Shown here piece by piece: positions 40,501 to 47,742 of a DNA stretch of 64,000 nucleotides (the stretch's first letter is position 1; each line of letters opens with the position of its first letter). The translations under genes and the position numbers were made by a program. The notes beneath the pieces were generated by a model. It saw nothing but the letters and a program-made list of their open reading frames with translations, searched no databases and had not been told where the DNA came from. This DNA comes from Akkermansia muciniphila (GTDB lineage Bacteria > Verrucomicrobiota > Verrucomicrobiia > Verrucomicrobiales > Akkermansiaceae), in assembly GCA_945890645.1 (NCBI GenBank), contig CAMDCV010000001.1:124001-188000 (forward strand), read 5' to 3'.

Positions 40501-42607
40501 GCGCGGCAACTGCCATCGGGTCAACGCCACCTTGCGAAGGCAATAGCCAACCAACAGATAAATGTCCGGTGCCTGATACATTGACACTGCGCGCTTCAAA
40601 GTAGTAGCGCCGGCCGGCTTCGAGCCAGAGGATGGGCGAAGTCGCAGCAGTGGACCAACTGCGTATTGTTGTGGCGTTCGTGAGAGTGGCGCGAGAAAAT
40701 AAATTGATGGGTTCATGATCGTTGGCGATAAGTAATTCGGCATTGTCGTCACCACTGATCCAAAAGCGATACATGCCAGTTTCAGGTGCTGTGAGATAGC
40801 CTCTCAGGCGTTGGGCGATCGGGGCGGTTTCTGCTGCTGGTATTTCTGCTATACTTAGGGTGGTACTGCTGTTCGGTGCAGAATTCCAAGCGAATGCCCC
40901 TAGCGATGTGTTAGAGGGATTGGCCCAGCTTTCATGAGTGATGAGTCCTGTCGTGGCGACGATATTGAGTTCTAAAATAGCACTGCCGCTGCCGTATGCA
41001 TTGGTGGCGGTAACTGTGATCGGCCAGATGCCAGCAGTATCGGTCGGTCCAGTAAGTAATCCGGTGTTTGCATTCAGTGTCCATCCCGGTGGCAAGAGTG
41101 GAGAGCTATAGCTTGTTGGATTACCGCTAGCGCTGATTTGCCAGGTTTTGGTGCCACTGTTTTGTAGCAGAACTTTTGTCGAATCATTCAGAATCTGCGG
41201 GGGCGTCTGGGGGAAAAGTCGTTCGGTCGCAATAATGACATCCGCTTGGCTTACGGACTGCCATTTCAGTGTGCATGACGCGTTGCCGGTAACTTCGTAG
41301 TATTCGAGAACAATCGGCGTGCGCTCGCCAGCGATGAGATCGATCAAGCCGGTTACTTGAGAAGTGGTCAGGGCGCTTGATCCTCCCGGCCAGTTATTAA
41401 TGACAAGTTGTCCCTTGACCCATAGGCGGCAGGCATTGTCGGCGGTCACTTTGAAGGTGTAGGTCTGTGAATACTCCGGCAATACTTCACCCAACCAACG
41501 AGCGGAAAAGCGTTCTGTGTTCACACCCACGGCGGGAGAAGACGCGCCCCAAGTGAATGACACGAGAGGATCCAATCGGCTTATGATTCGAGTGTTAAAG
41601 AGTGGCGGAACAGTTGAGCTGAGTGTGCTAGGTTCATTGAAGTATTCACCCCAAAGTCCGCTGCCGTTTGCTTGCACGAAATCGTGAATTAATACGGTAG
41701 CGGTATTGGAAGAACCAATGTTGTAACTCGCATGAGTTTGAATTCCGAGAATGACGGCTTCGTCAGATTCTACTGCCGAGTCAGCAAGTGGTAGGACATT
41801 AACCGTTGTAGAGAGAACTCCAAAGGGCAAAGAAACGGTGGTTGGTATGGTCGAGTGATCGCTAGGAGAGCTGTCGCCACTGCGCTGCAAACGTACCACA
41901 ATCGCGCCAATTCCCCCTGAGCGGGTGATCGTAAAAGATCCATTATCAGCAGCATTGTTGGGGCTTGGCTCGGTCGCATCGTTATCTTCCGCACGTATGC
42001 TGATGGTGGGAGGCATTTCCAAGAGACGCAAGAAACGCTCATGATCGGTATCGCCGCAGTGGCACACAGGGTAACAACTGCATCCATCGTCGCAGTGACA
42101 ATGGCCTTCATCATTGTGCAGTGGATTCAACCCGGCTTGGATTTCTTCCCAATCACTGACTCCGTCGAGATCGGTGTCTACGTCTGTGACTTTAACTCGG
42201 TAAAAAAGACTGCCTGCACCGAGAGGAAATATCGCCGAAAGCTCTTCATCCTTGCCACTGTGAACTTCACCGACTGCCGTCCAGTTGACAGCATTGATCG
42301 CCTCACTGCATTCCACTTGGTAACGCTTACCGGCAATCGATGGCCAAAAAACTTGAAATGTTGTGGCAGTGACAATCGTTCGTGAAACTCGAATGACTTC
42401 ATTGGGTTGAAATGGATTGGTTCCTGCAATTGCTTCGGCCCGATTGTTTTGACCGTCGTTGTCATTGTCATCGGATGCTAGGAGTGCTTGAGCCTGATAC
42501 TTGAGTTGCCACAAATCTCCCAAGCCGTCTGCATTCTGATCGATCACTGCCGAGCTCGGCAAGAGGAGCAACAACGATACTATATAGAGTATTGATAATC
42601 GGTACAC
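37595..42607 (-). CDS. giant secreted multidomain DUF1800 protein
   Basis: 1670 residues. Signal peptide (1-20); a calcium-type DQNADGLGDLW repeat and a second VDTDLDGVSDWEE (143-155); a Cys/His knot with six cysteines at 170-184; Calx-beta-like region (about 205-310); PA14-like domain (about 315-470, SLWGEYF-type start GLWGEYFNEPSTL); a putative Ig/He_PIG repeat ending about 550; a second PA14-like module (about 555-690); a CHRD-like domain (about 715-845, AHVHSSAHGGAIIFDV); then DUF1800 (about 865 to the end, AARFLTQATYGASEADI, ENYAREVLQLFSVGL). Probably a surface-exposed carbohydrate- or protein-binding machine working with the paired DUF1501. It is one uninterrupted frame. Confidence 0.9.
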   Translation of the reverse strand: MYRLSILYIVSLLLLLPSSAVIDQNADGLGDLWQLKYQAQALLASDDNDNDGQNNRAEAIAGTNPFQPNEVIRVSRTIVTATTFQVFWPSIAGKRYQVECSEAINAVNWTAVGEVHSGKDEELSAIFPLGAGSLFYRVKVTDVDTDLDGVSDWEEIQAGLNPLHNDEGHCHCDDGCSCYPVCHCGDTDHERFLRLLEMPPTISIRAEDNDATEPSPNNAADNGSFTITRSGGIGAIVVRLQRSGDSSPSDHSTIPTTVSLPFGVLSTTVNVLPLADSAVESDEAVILGIQTHASYNIGSSNTATVLIHDFVQANGSGLWGEYFNEPSTLSSTVPPLFNTRIISRLDPLVSFTWGASSPAVGVNTERFSARWLGEVLPEYSQTYTFKVTADNACRLWVKGQLVINNWPGGSSALTTSQVTGLIDLIAGERTPIVLEYYEVTGNASCTLKWQSVSQADVIIATERLFPQTPPQILNDSTKVLLQNSGTKTWQISASGNPTSYSSPLLPPGWTLNANTGLLTGPTDTAGIWPITVTATNAYGSGSAILELNIVATTGLITHESWANPSNTSLGAFAWNSAPNSSTTLSIAEIPAAETAPIAQRLRGYLTAPETGMYRFWISGDDNAELLIANDHEPINLFSRATLTNATTIRSWSTAATSPILWLEAGRRYYFEARSVNVSGTGHLSVGWLLPSQGGVDPMAVAAPSEVIPSYALSTWLGSTQVAISGTLFTTQMTGQNGNLTSAYGSATLQMNEEETQAVLRFSYTNLTSPKTAAHVHSSAHGGAIIFDVDTSPVETDGSHVWTIAPAGAITLDEVRNVIKNGQAYLNVHSAIYPAGEISGTFRQQTGSQTFVAPIAPPAWTDDSANRSAAARFLTQATYGASEADIVAVQSLGYDDWIDEQCDTQPSYLYPEVFQSRNLTNPNSPTYSGSMVFNAWWKRSITAPDQLRQRVAFALSQIFVVSEAGVLDDRADALSSFYDMLLDQSFGNMRETLEKVTLHPAMGRYLDMLKNERPDKASGRIPNENYAREVLQLFSVGLYRMHPDGSLMLDSLGSPIVTYDQEAVIGFSHAFTGWNYNQSDVGGFKPTNWSPASNWLNPMSEVPGRHDIGTKRLLNNVVLPGLPKITTSSNAVINLNPATSYTNNATVRDDDEFQNLARQELEATHDAIFSHPNFGPFLCTQLIQRLVTSTPSRAYIYRVSQVFADNGSGVRGDMKAVIKAILLDYEARSSNVINQQGYGKQKEPLLRVTNLARAFPSAPAVTGTYQQTDGFINITTNSPHRLISGNPSTLQFSSVDSGSPSAPTSGSYTVVTNALAPLTATAFSVRAREWPNFTYAQSGSTVTVTLSNHGFSTGMQVYLKFPTATPVSQLYPITFVNSNSFTVTVADSATLTNQSGYAVRHTGGYVMAANSDLVTITCNTNHHLSTGNIVSLRFTPETGQTTSPSDGLYEITRIDDRRFAITNSGGPFNVMREGLILMSPQLPAASITGQVSTTFSNFSVGDTETDLAQTPLRSPTVFNFFMPDYQYPGTLAANGLVTPEFQLTSDTNVIRQSNFLYEGIYRPSTTNTIHSSFRTGSGAIALDFTPWMQTPPGGSGAWTDNANLSALVDELSILLTAGQLSASARTIIVNFVSNTANITYTNGTATDAQKINRLRGIIHLIATSPDFTIQR

Positions 42608-42618
42608 AAATGTATCAA

Positions 42619-42635
42619 AGGGGTTTATTACCCCT
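42619..42635 (-). terminator. weak hairpin between DUF1800 gene and upstream gene
   Basis: AGGGGT (42619-42624), TTATT, ACCCCT (42630-42635) forms a 6-bp stem in the 100-bp gap. Read leftward it is followed by TTTGAT, so it may terminate the tsaD/pRiA4b-like transcript or lie in the DUF1800 leader. Evidence is weak. Confidence 0.3.
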
Positions 42636-42707
42636 ATTTATAGTGCAATTTTCCGCGCATGCCAAGAGAAAATCTTTTTCCCCACAATTGCTGCATGAAC
42701 TCTGTGA

Positions 42708-43259
42708 TCAGCGTCTTCTCCGGGCTTTTTTCTTAGGCTTTGGCGTGAAGTCGTGCTTGGAAATATCAAAAATCTCGGCGTCCCAGATCCCTTCATACCA
42801 ACTGACCATGCCGTCGCAAAGTTCGTAATACTCAATGGTGCCGCCGCAAGCTTCGGGCGGACAGGCGCGGGCGCCGGCTATCATTTTCGGCTCGGATTCG
42901 TCGGATTCGATGCTGCTTTCGATGGAAACTTCGTGGATCCATTCGTCGGCGTAGTCGTAGAGGTAGAGAAATCGTTTTGGCAATTTGGTGCGACCGATGA
43001 ATTCGTGCAGTGTGATGTCGTTTTCGTTTTGAAAACCATCAGCTCCTTTAAATCGTTCGGGATGCGGTTGGGCAATGACATCACGGAGGAATTTTCCTTT
43101 GCCGTGGCGGAACTCGTGATCGTATAAATGCTCCCAGCCCATAGCGTATTGCAGGGCGGTGTGAAATTGTGCGAAGGTGTAGCTTGAGGGTACATGGAAG
43201 CGACGCCAGATTTCCGGCTTGATGCCGTAGAGAGTGACTTTGACGGTGTAGTGTTTCAT
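42708..43259 (-). CDS. plasmid pRiA4b ORF-3-like protein
   Basis: 183 residues matching the PF07929 family: VKVTLYGIKPEIWRRFHVPS, TFAQFHTALQYAMGW, DHEFRHGKG, FLYLYDYADEWIHEVSIE, and the cysteine-containing ARACPPEACGG segment. The C-terminus is strongly basic (PKPKKKARRRR). Family function is not established; related proteins are found on plasmids and chromosomes. Its ATG overlaps the tsaD stop by 4 bp (43256-43259), so the two are translationally coupled, though no functional link is known. Confidence 0.85.
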   Translation of the reverse strand: MKHYTVKVTLYGIKPEIWRRFHVPSSYTFAQFHTALQYAMGWEHLYDHEFRHGKGKFLRDVIAQPHPERFKGADGFQNENDITLHEFIGRTKLPKRFLYLYDYADEWIHEVSIESSIESDESEPKMIAGARACPPEACGGTIEYYELCDGMVSWYEGIWDAEIFDISKHDFTPKPKKKARRRR

Positions 43260-44269
43260 GAGACCAAGGGTAGGTTGGGATGGATGGGCGTTTCGAGAGA
43301 ATCGTGTTGCCCCTCAAGATGGCGCAGTAATGCGGCGAAGGCAATCATCGCGGCGTTGTCCGTGCAAAGAGCGGGATCGGAGAGCGAGAGAGTAATGCCT
43401 TCCTTGTCGCAGGCGGATTGGAAAGCATGACGTAGTGCGCGATTCAGGGACACACCGCCGGAGAGGGCGAGGTGTTTCAAGCCGGACTCGCGAACAGCAC
43501 GCAGGGATTTTTGTAAGAGGACATCGATCACTGCTTCTTGAAATGAAGCGCAGAGGTCAGGTAGATCGGCATCGAGATCGGTGAGTTTGGGCAAGGTGTA
43601 TAACACGCTGGTTTTCAGCCCAGAAAAGGAAAAGTTCAAATGCGGTTCATGCAGCAGTCCACGGGGAAAGGCAAAACGTTGGGCATTGCCACCGCGGGCG
43701 CGTTGTTCGATATTCGGCCCTCCAGGATAGGGGAGTCCGACCATTTTCGCAACCTTATCAAAGGCTTCGCCTGCGGCATCGTCGAGCGTGCTACCGAGTT
43801 TTTGATAGTCGCTCGCGGCATCGACGCGCAGCAGCAAGGTGTGTCCGCCAGAAATGATGAGAGCGATGTGCGCGGGCACTTGCGACTCTGCCACGAATGG
43901 TGAAAGCAGATGGCCTTCGAGGTGGTTGATGGCGAGAAACGGTTTGCGCATTGCGCAAGCCATGGCTTTCGCGGCAGTGTTACCGATGAGAAGTGACGAG
44001 GCAAGACCTGGGCCAGCAGTGGCGGCAAAGGCATCGATTTGTTCGATGGTCACGTTGGCATTTTTGAGAGCTGTCTCAACAAGAGGTCTAAGAACCAACG
44101 AGTGATTGCGCGAGGCAAGTTCCGGCACCACGCCGCCGTAGGGTTGGTGGAGGGGGATTTGCGACGAAATCTCTGAACTGAGAATGCGTGTGGCGGTGCC
44201 GCACTCGCCTTGAACGACAGCCACTGCGGTTTCATCGCAGGAAGATTCAATGGCAAGAATGGTAGGCAT
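43256..44269 (-). CDS. tsaD: tRNA N6-adenosine threonylcarbamoyltransferase
   Basis: Transfers threonylcarbamoyl to A37 of ANN-decoding tRNAs with TsaB and TsaE. 337 residues from ATG 44269 (MPTILAIESSCDETAVAVV); a longer reading to 44371 would precede the family start. Metal ligands in INHLEGHLLSPF (HxxxH), ALIISGGHTLLL nucleotide site, LDDAAGEAFDKVAKMVGLPYPGGP (in parts), SFSGLKTSVLY and a late CTDNAAMIA. Divergent from folP. Confidence 0.96.
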   Translation of the reverse strand: MPTILAIESSCDETAVAVVQGECGTATRILSSEISSQIPLHQPYGGVVPELASRNHSLVLRPLVETALKNANVTIEQIDAFAATAGPGLASSLLIGNTAAKAMACAMRKPFLAINHLEGHLLSPFVAESQVPAHIALIISGGHTLLLRVDAASDYQKLGSTLDDAAGEAFDKVAKMVGLPYPGGPNIEQRARGGNAQRFAFPRGLLHEPHLNFSFSGLKTSVLYTLPKLTDLDADLPDLCASFQEAVIDVLLQKSLRAVRESGLKHLALSGGVSLNRALRHAFQSACDKEGITLSLSDPALCTDNAAMIAFAALLRHLEGQHDSLETPIHPNLPLVS

Positions 44270-44360
44270 GGAAGAGAAATGCTGAAATCTGTGGGAGAAT
44301 GCGGAGTGGATGAAGAGCGGGCAAGTGGAAAATGGCAGGATGTTGGGGAAAAGATTGGAT

Positions 44361-45251
44361 ATGATTCCCATGATCTGCGATGGCTGGTCCGTGCAATTGC
44401 AGTTTCAAAATCGTTGCCTCACGTTTCCGCGTCGTCCGCTGATCATGGGCATTGTGAATGCGAATGATGATTCGTTTTCGGCGGATGGGAGTTTGGAAAA
44501 AGAGACTCTGGTGGCTTTGATTCGTAAACAAATTGCGCAGGGCGCGGATGTGATCGATATCGGGGCGGAGAGCGCGCGCACGAATCGCTTGGCGATCTCC
44601 GAAGAGGAAGAGTTGCGGCGTTTTCGGCTGGTGCTTGAGATGTGGGAGGAGATTTGGCAAGCATGCGAGCCCATCGATGCGCAGCAGGTGTGGCCGCCGG
44701 TGTTGTCCGCGAATACGTGGCGTTCGTCGGTAGTGCGTGGTGTGCTCGATCTCGGCGCTGAGTGGGTAAATGATATGAGCGGTCTATCTAAGGGTGAGAA
44801 TGCGCTACTGTGCGCGGATGCTGGGGCAGCCTTGTTAATTATGCACAGCGTCGGGGAGCCGAAGGTGCCGCATTTTCATCAACAGTGGAACGATGTGATG
44901 GCGAGTTTGTTACAGTTTTTTGTCGAAAAAATTTCTTTGGCTGAATCGATGGGGCTAGCGCGGGAAAACATCATGATCGATCCTGGAATCGATTTCGCCA
45001 AGCAGATGGATGATAACTTAGTAATCTATCGGAATTTGGAGCAATTGACGGCGTTTGGTCGTCCGTTGCTGGTGCCGGTATCGCGCAAGACGGTGATTTC
45101 TGATGTGCTAGGGATCACCGATCCTCGTGATCGGGATGCGGCTACGATGGCTTGTCTAACATGGTGCCTGCAGCGTGGGGGAAATATCTTTCGAGTGCAC
45201 AATGTCGAGGCAGCATCACAGGTGATACGGTGTTTTCATCCGTCATTCTGA
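44361..45251 (+). CDS. folP: dihydropteroate synthase-like protein, divergent
   Basis: About 296 residues. The DHPS TIM-barrel order is recognisable: IMGIVNANDDSFSADG (loop 1), DVIDIGAESARTNR (loop 2), WVNDMSG, IMIDPGIDFAKQMDDN, LLVPVSRKTVISD (loop with the conserved SRK) and FRVHNVEAA (final R-x-H). But loop 1 has N-A-N-D-D-S-F where N-V-T-P-D-S-F is usual, and loop 2 has ART instead of TRP. Catalytic Lys, Arg and His equivalents persist, so folate synthesis is possible; a changed pterin or pABA specificity is an alternative. Start choices are 44340, 44361 and 44370. No other fol gene is near. Confidence 0.8.
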   Translation: MIPMICDGWSVQLQFQNRCLTFPRRPLIMGIVNANDDSFSADGSLEKETLVALIRKQIAQGADVIDIGAESARTNRLAISEEEELRRFRLVLEMWEEIWQACEPIDAQQVWPPVLSANTWRSSVVRGVLDLGAEWVNDMSGLSKGENALLCADAGAALLIMHSVGEPKVPHFHQQWNDVMASLLQFFVEKISLAESMGLARENIMIDPGIDFAKQMDDNLVIYRNLEQLTAFGRPLLVPVSRKTVISDVLGITDPRDRDAATMACLTWCLQRGGNIFRVHNVEAASQVIRCFHPSF

Positions 45252-45265
45252 CTTCAGACTTTTAT

Positions 45266-45291
45266 GGAGGCATGGAGGAGCGTACGCCTCC
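45266..45291. repeat. intergenic palindromic repeat candidate
   Basis: GGAGGC (45266-45271) and GCCTCC (45286-45291) flank ATGGAGGAGCGTAC; the inner GCGTACGC is itself palindromic. It sits 14 bp after the folP stop. Its small size and composition resemble other intergenic hairpins in this window, suggesting a dispersed repeat. Confidence 0.35.
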
Positions 45292-45304
45292 GCCACGGCT
45301 ATGA

Positions 45305-45655
45305 CTACCCGTGAAAAGCACGGGTTTTGCTTTCCATTTCATCGCGGAGGCGGGAGCACATGAGTTCGCAGAGTTCGTTGACGATGGGATCGGCGATGAA
45401 GCAGTAGGAACTGAGCCCTTCCTTGCGCATCGCGATCATGCCCGCTTCGCGCAGGACCGAGAGGTGCTTTGATACATTTGCTTGGCTGGAGCCGACAGCT
45501 TCGACGAGCTGCCCGACGGTTTGTTCGCCAGCCATGAGCAGATTCAAAAGGCGCAGGCGCATGGGTTCTGAAAGCGCGCGGAATCGTGCGGCGATTAGCT
45601 CCAGGGCGAGCGGAGAAAGCTCTTTTTTCGTTTTTGCATTTTTTTTTCCAGCCAT
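45305..45655 (-). CDS. ArsR/SmtB-family transcriptional repressor of a sulfur operon
   Basis: 116 residues. Winged helix-turn-helix: ARFRALSEPMRLRLLNLLMAG, QLVEAVGSSQANVSKHLSVLREAG (in parts) with recognition helix QANVSKHLSVL, and a wing MRKEGLSSYCFIAD. Divergently transcribed from a rhodanese/MBL-rhodanese/TauE operon, the arrangement seen for BigR and SqrR sulfide-responsive repressors. Cysteines are at 85, 96 and 100, not at the two positions (about 42 and 108) used by BigR/SqrR, so a different thiol switch or a metal site is possible. Loss of repression by persulfide is inferred from neighbours. Confidence 0.88.
   Translation of the reverse strand: MAGKKNAKTKKELSPLALELIAARFRALSEPMRLRLLNLLMAGEQTVGQLVEAVGSSQANVSKHLSVLREAGMIAMRKEGLSSYCFIADPIVNELCELMCSRLRDEMESKTRAFHG
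45307..45328 (+). terminator. possible terminator for folP overlapping the arsR 3' end
   Basis: ACCCGTG (45307-45313), AAAAG, CACGGGT (45319-45325), then TTTGCTTT. A 7-bp stem with T-rich tail on the plus strand, 55 bp after folP, overlapping the last codons of the convergent arsR-type gene. Confidence 0.4.
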
Positions 45656-45667
45656 GGTAAATTTAAT

Positions 45668-45702
45668 TTGCTTTATCGTTATGTGGCGATATAATAATAT
45701 TA
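45668..45702 (+). promoter_or_regulatory. promoter of the sulfur operon with overlapping palindrome
   Basis: TTGCTT (45668-45673), 16 bp, TATAAT (45690-45695, consensus -10), with the palindrome TAATATTA (45695-45702) just after it. The ATG follows at 45737. The position between divergent arsR-type and rhodanese genes fits an ArsR operator over the start site. Confidence 0.5.
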
Positions 45703-45736
45703 ACCGCTAGGAAATCAAGCGAAAAATCACACAATC

Positions 45737-46306
45737 ATGAATACGAATCAAGAAACCATTTCATCAACTGAATTAAAGTCACTGCTCGCCTCGGGCTGCT
45801 GTCTCGTGGACGTCCGCGAGCCTGTGGAGCACGCGGAAGAGCACATCGCTGGCGCGAAGCACATTCCGCTGGGGCAGTTAGAGCAACGCGGTGGAGAGAT
45901 TGATCGCAATGTACCGGTTGTTGTCATGTGCCGCAGCGGCAAACGCGGAGCGGATGCGTTAAAAAAATTGAAGGCCCAAGGAATCGCGAATGTCCGCAAT
46001 TTGGAAGGTGGTATCCTCGCATGGAAAGGCGATGGACATCCAGTGAACAAAGCTCGTGGTAAGGCCATGCCCTTGATGCAGCAAGTGCAACTGACGATCG
46101 GTCTCGGCGTGCTTACTGGCGCGATTCTCGCTCTGACGGTTCACCCGAACTGGGTTTTCCTATGCGCGTTTTTTGGCGCAGGTCTGACCATGGCCGGCTC
46201 GACTGGTTGGTGTGGACTAGCGATTCTAATGTCGAAAATGCCATGGAATCGCGTGGCTGGTCAAAGTAGTTGCGCCTCCGGAAATTGCTCCACCTCTCAC
46301 TCCTAA
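45737..46306 (+). CDS. rhodanese with DUF2892 membrane tail (YgaP-like)
   Basis: 189 residues. Rhodanese domain 8-105 with CLVDVREPVEHAEEHIAGAKHIPL and the active-site loop VVVMCRSGKRG (catalytic Cys65). Two C-terminal hydrophobic helices form DUF2892 (LTIGLGVLTGAILALTV and LCAFFGAGLTMAGST). Architecture matches membrane rhodanese YgaP, which moves sulfane sulfur at the membrane. First gene of an operon with MBL-rhodanese and TauE, 5 bp before the next start, behind a good promoter and a divergent ArsR repressor. Confidence 0.9.
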   Translation: MNTNQETISSTELKSLLASGCCLVDVREPVEHAEEHIAGAKHIPLGQLEQRGGEIDRNVPVVVMCRSGKRGADALKKLKAQGIANVRNLEGGILAWKGDGHPVNKARGKAMPLMQQVQLTIGLGVLTGAILALTVHPNWVFLCAFFGAGLTMAGSTGWCGLAILMSKMPWNRVAGQSSCASGNCSTSHS

Positions 46307-46311
46307 CTATT

Positions 46312-47742
46312 ATGTTTCTTCGACAAATTCCTGACCACGCGCTTGCGCAATATTCGTATCTCATCGGCTGTCAACGTACAGGAGAGGCGGTAATCGTCGA
46401 TCCCGAGCGCGATGTGGATCGCTATCTCATAGTCGCTGCAGAAAATGGTTTTCGCATCACTGCAGTGGCGGAGACGCACATCCATGCCGATTATTTGAGT
46501 GGTGCTCGCGAGTTGGTTGAGCGCCATGGTGCCATCGCATATCTTTCTGCGGAAGGCGGTCCCGATTGGCAATTCGAGTGGGCGAAAGGAAATGCCAAGG
46601 CGCGTTTTCTGCGCGACGGCGATGTATTCAAAGTCGGCAACATTGAACTGAAGGCGATGCTTTCAGCCGGACATACGCCGGAGCATCTCAGTTATCTCGT
46701 AACTGATATCGGTGGTGGTGCAACGGAGCCGATCGCCTTGCTGAGCGGTGATTTTATTTTTGTGGGCGATGTCGGTCGGCCCGATCTGTTAGAAAGTGCG
46801 GCGGGTCAGGCAGGAGTGATGGAGCCGAGCGCGCGTCAGCTTTATGCGAGTTTGCGGGCGACCGCGGGACTGCCAGAGCATTTGCAAATTCTCCCGGCCC
46901 ATGGAGCGGGTAGTGCCTGCGGCAAAGCGCTGGGTGCGGTGCCGACGAGTGTGATGGGGTATGAACGTCGTTTTAATGGAGCATTGCGCGAGGCGCTTGC
47001 GGGTCATGAAGATGCTTTTGTGAACGACATTCTCGCCGGACAGCCCGAGCCACCGCTGTATTTCGCGAGGATGAAACGCGACAACAAGATCGGTCCGGCG
47101 TTACTGCCGGATGGTCGTTTGCCGCAACCACGCAAGATGCAAGTGGAGGAACTCGTCGCGTTGGTAAGTGCGAGAAATCATGCGTTTCTCGACCTGCGCG
47201 CGGATCGTGTGGCTTTTATGTCACGGCATGTGCGTGGTTCCTTATTCGCGCCTTTGGCGGGAGGAAAATTGCCTGTGGTGGCGGGGTCGTATCTCGGTGA
47301 AGACGCCGCGATTGTTCTGCTCGTGAATGATGCTAGCGAAGTGGAAGAAGCGGTGCGACAACTGATTCGCATCGGCTTGGATCGCATCGAAGGTTGGATT
47401 TTTGTGGGTGATGCCCTAGCTATCGATGACATCACCGAAACGCAGAACAAGATTACCACTGCGGAATTCGCGGAAGCACTCGCTATGAATCCAGAAGCTG
47501 CTGTGTTAGATGTGCGCGGTGCTGGTGAATACGCCGAAAGCCATGTCGAGGGCGCGAAAAATATTGCTTACACACGCCTCGCGGCACGCATCATAGAAGT
47601 GCCCACTGGCAAGCCTCTTTTTGTGCATTGTGGCAGTGGATTGCGGGCGTCATTTGCAGTGCCGTTTTTGGCGAGCAAGGGCTATGAGGTCGTATATGTG
47701 AATGGTTCGTTTGCCGAAATATCTCAGCAGATCTTGTTATGA
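46312..47742 (+). CDS. MBL-fold/double rhodanese protein (persulfide dioxygenase-like, Blh type)
   Basis: 476 residues from ATG 46312. N-terminal ETHE1-like domain: AVAETHIHADYLSGARELVE (iron-site His), LSAGHTPEHLSYLV and LLSGDFIFVGDVGRPDLL (Asp). Two rhodanese domains follow. The first (about 275-375) has VLLVNDASEV in place of the catalytic loop and no Cys, so it is structural. The second (about 385-476) has a complete loop FVHCGSGLRAS. Predicted to oxidise glutathione- or other persulfides to sulfite, with sulfur handed between domains. It overlaps the TauE gene by 4 bp, an exporter suited to the sulfite product. Confidence 0.88.
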   Translation: MFLRQIPDHALAQYSYLIGCQRTGEAVIVDPERDVDRYLIVAAENGFRITAVAETHIHADYLSGARELVERHGAIAYLSAEGGPDWQFEWAKGNAKARFLRDGDVFKVGNIELKAMLSAGHTPEHLSYLVTDIGGGATEPIALLSGDFIFVGDVGRPDLLESAAGQAGVMEPSARQLYASLRATAGLPEHLQILPAHGAGSACGKALGAVPTSVMGYERRFNGALREALAGHEDAFVNDILAGQPEPPLYFARMKRDNKIGPALLPDGRLPQPRKMQVEELVALVSARNHAFLDLRADRVAFMSRHVRGSLFAPLAGGKLPVVAGSYLGEDAAIVLLVNDASEVEEAVRQLIRIGLDRIEGWIFVGDALAIDDITETQNKITTAEFAEALAMNPEAAVLDVRGAGEYAESHVEGAKNIAYTRLAARIIEVPTGKPLFVHCGSGLRASFAVPFLASKGYEVVYVNGSFAEISQQILL

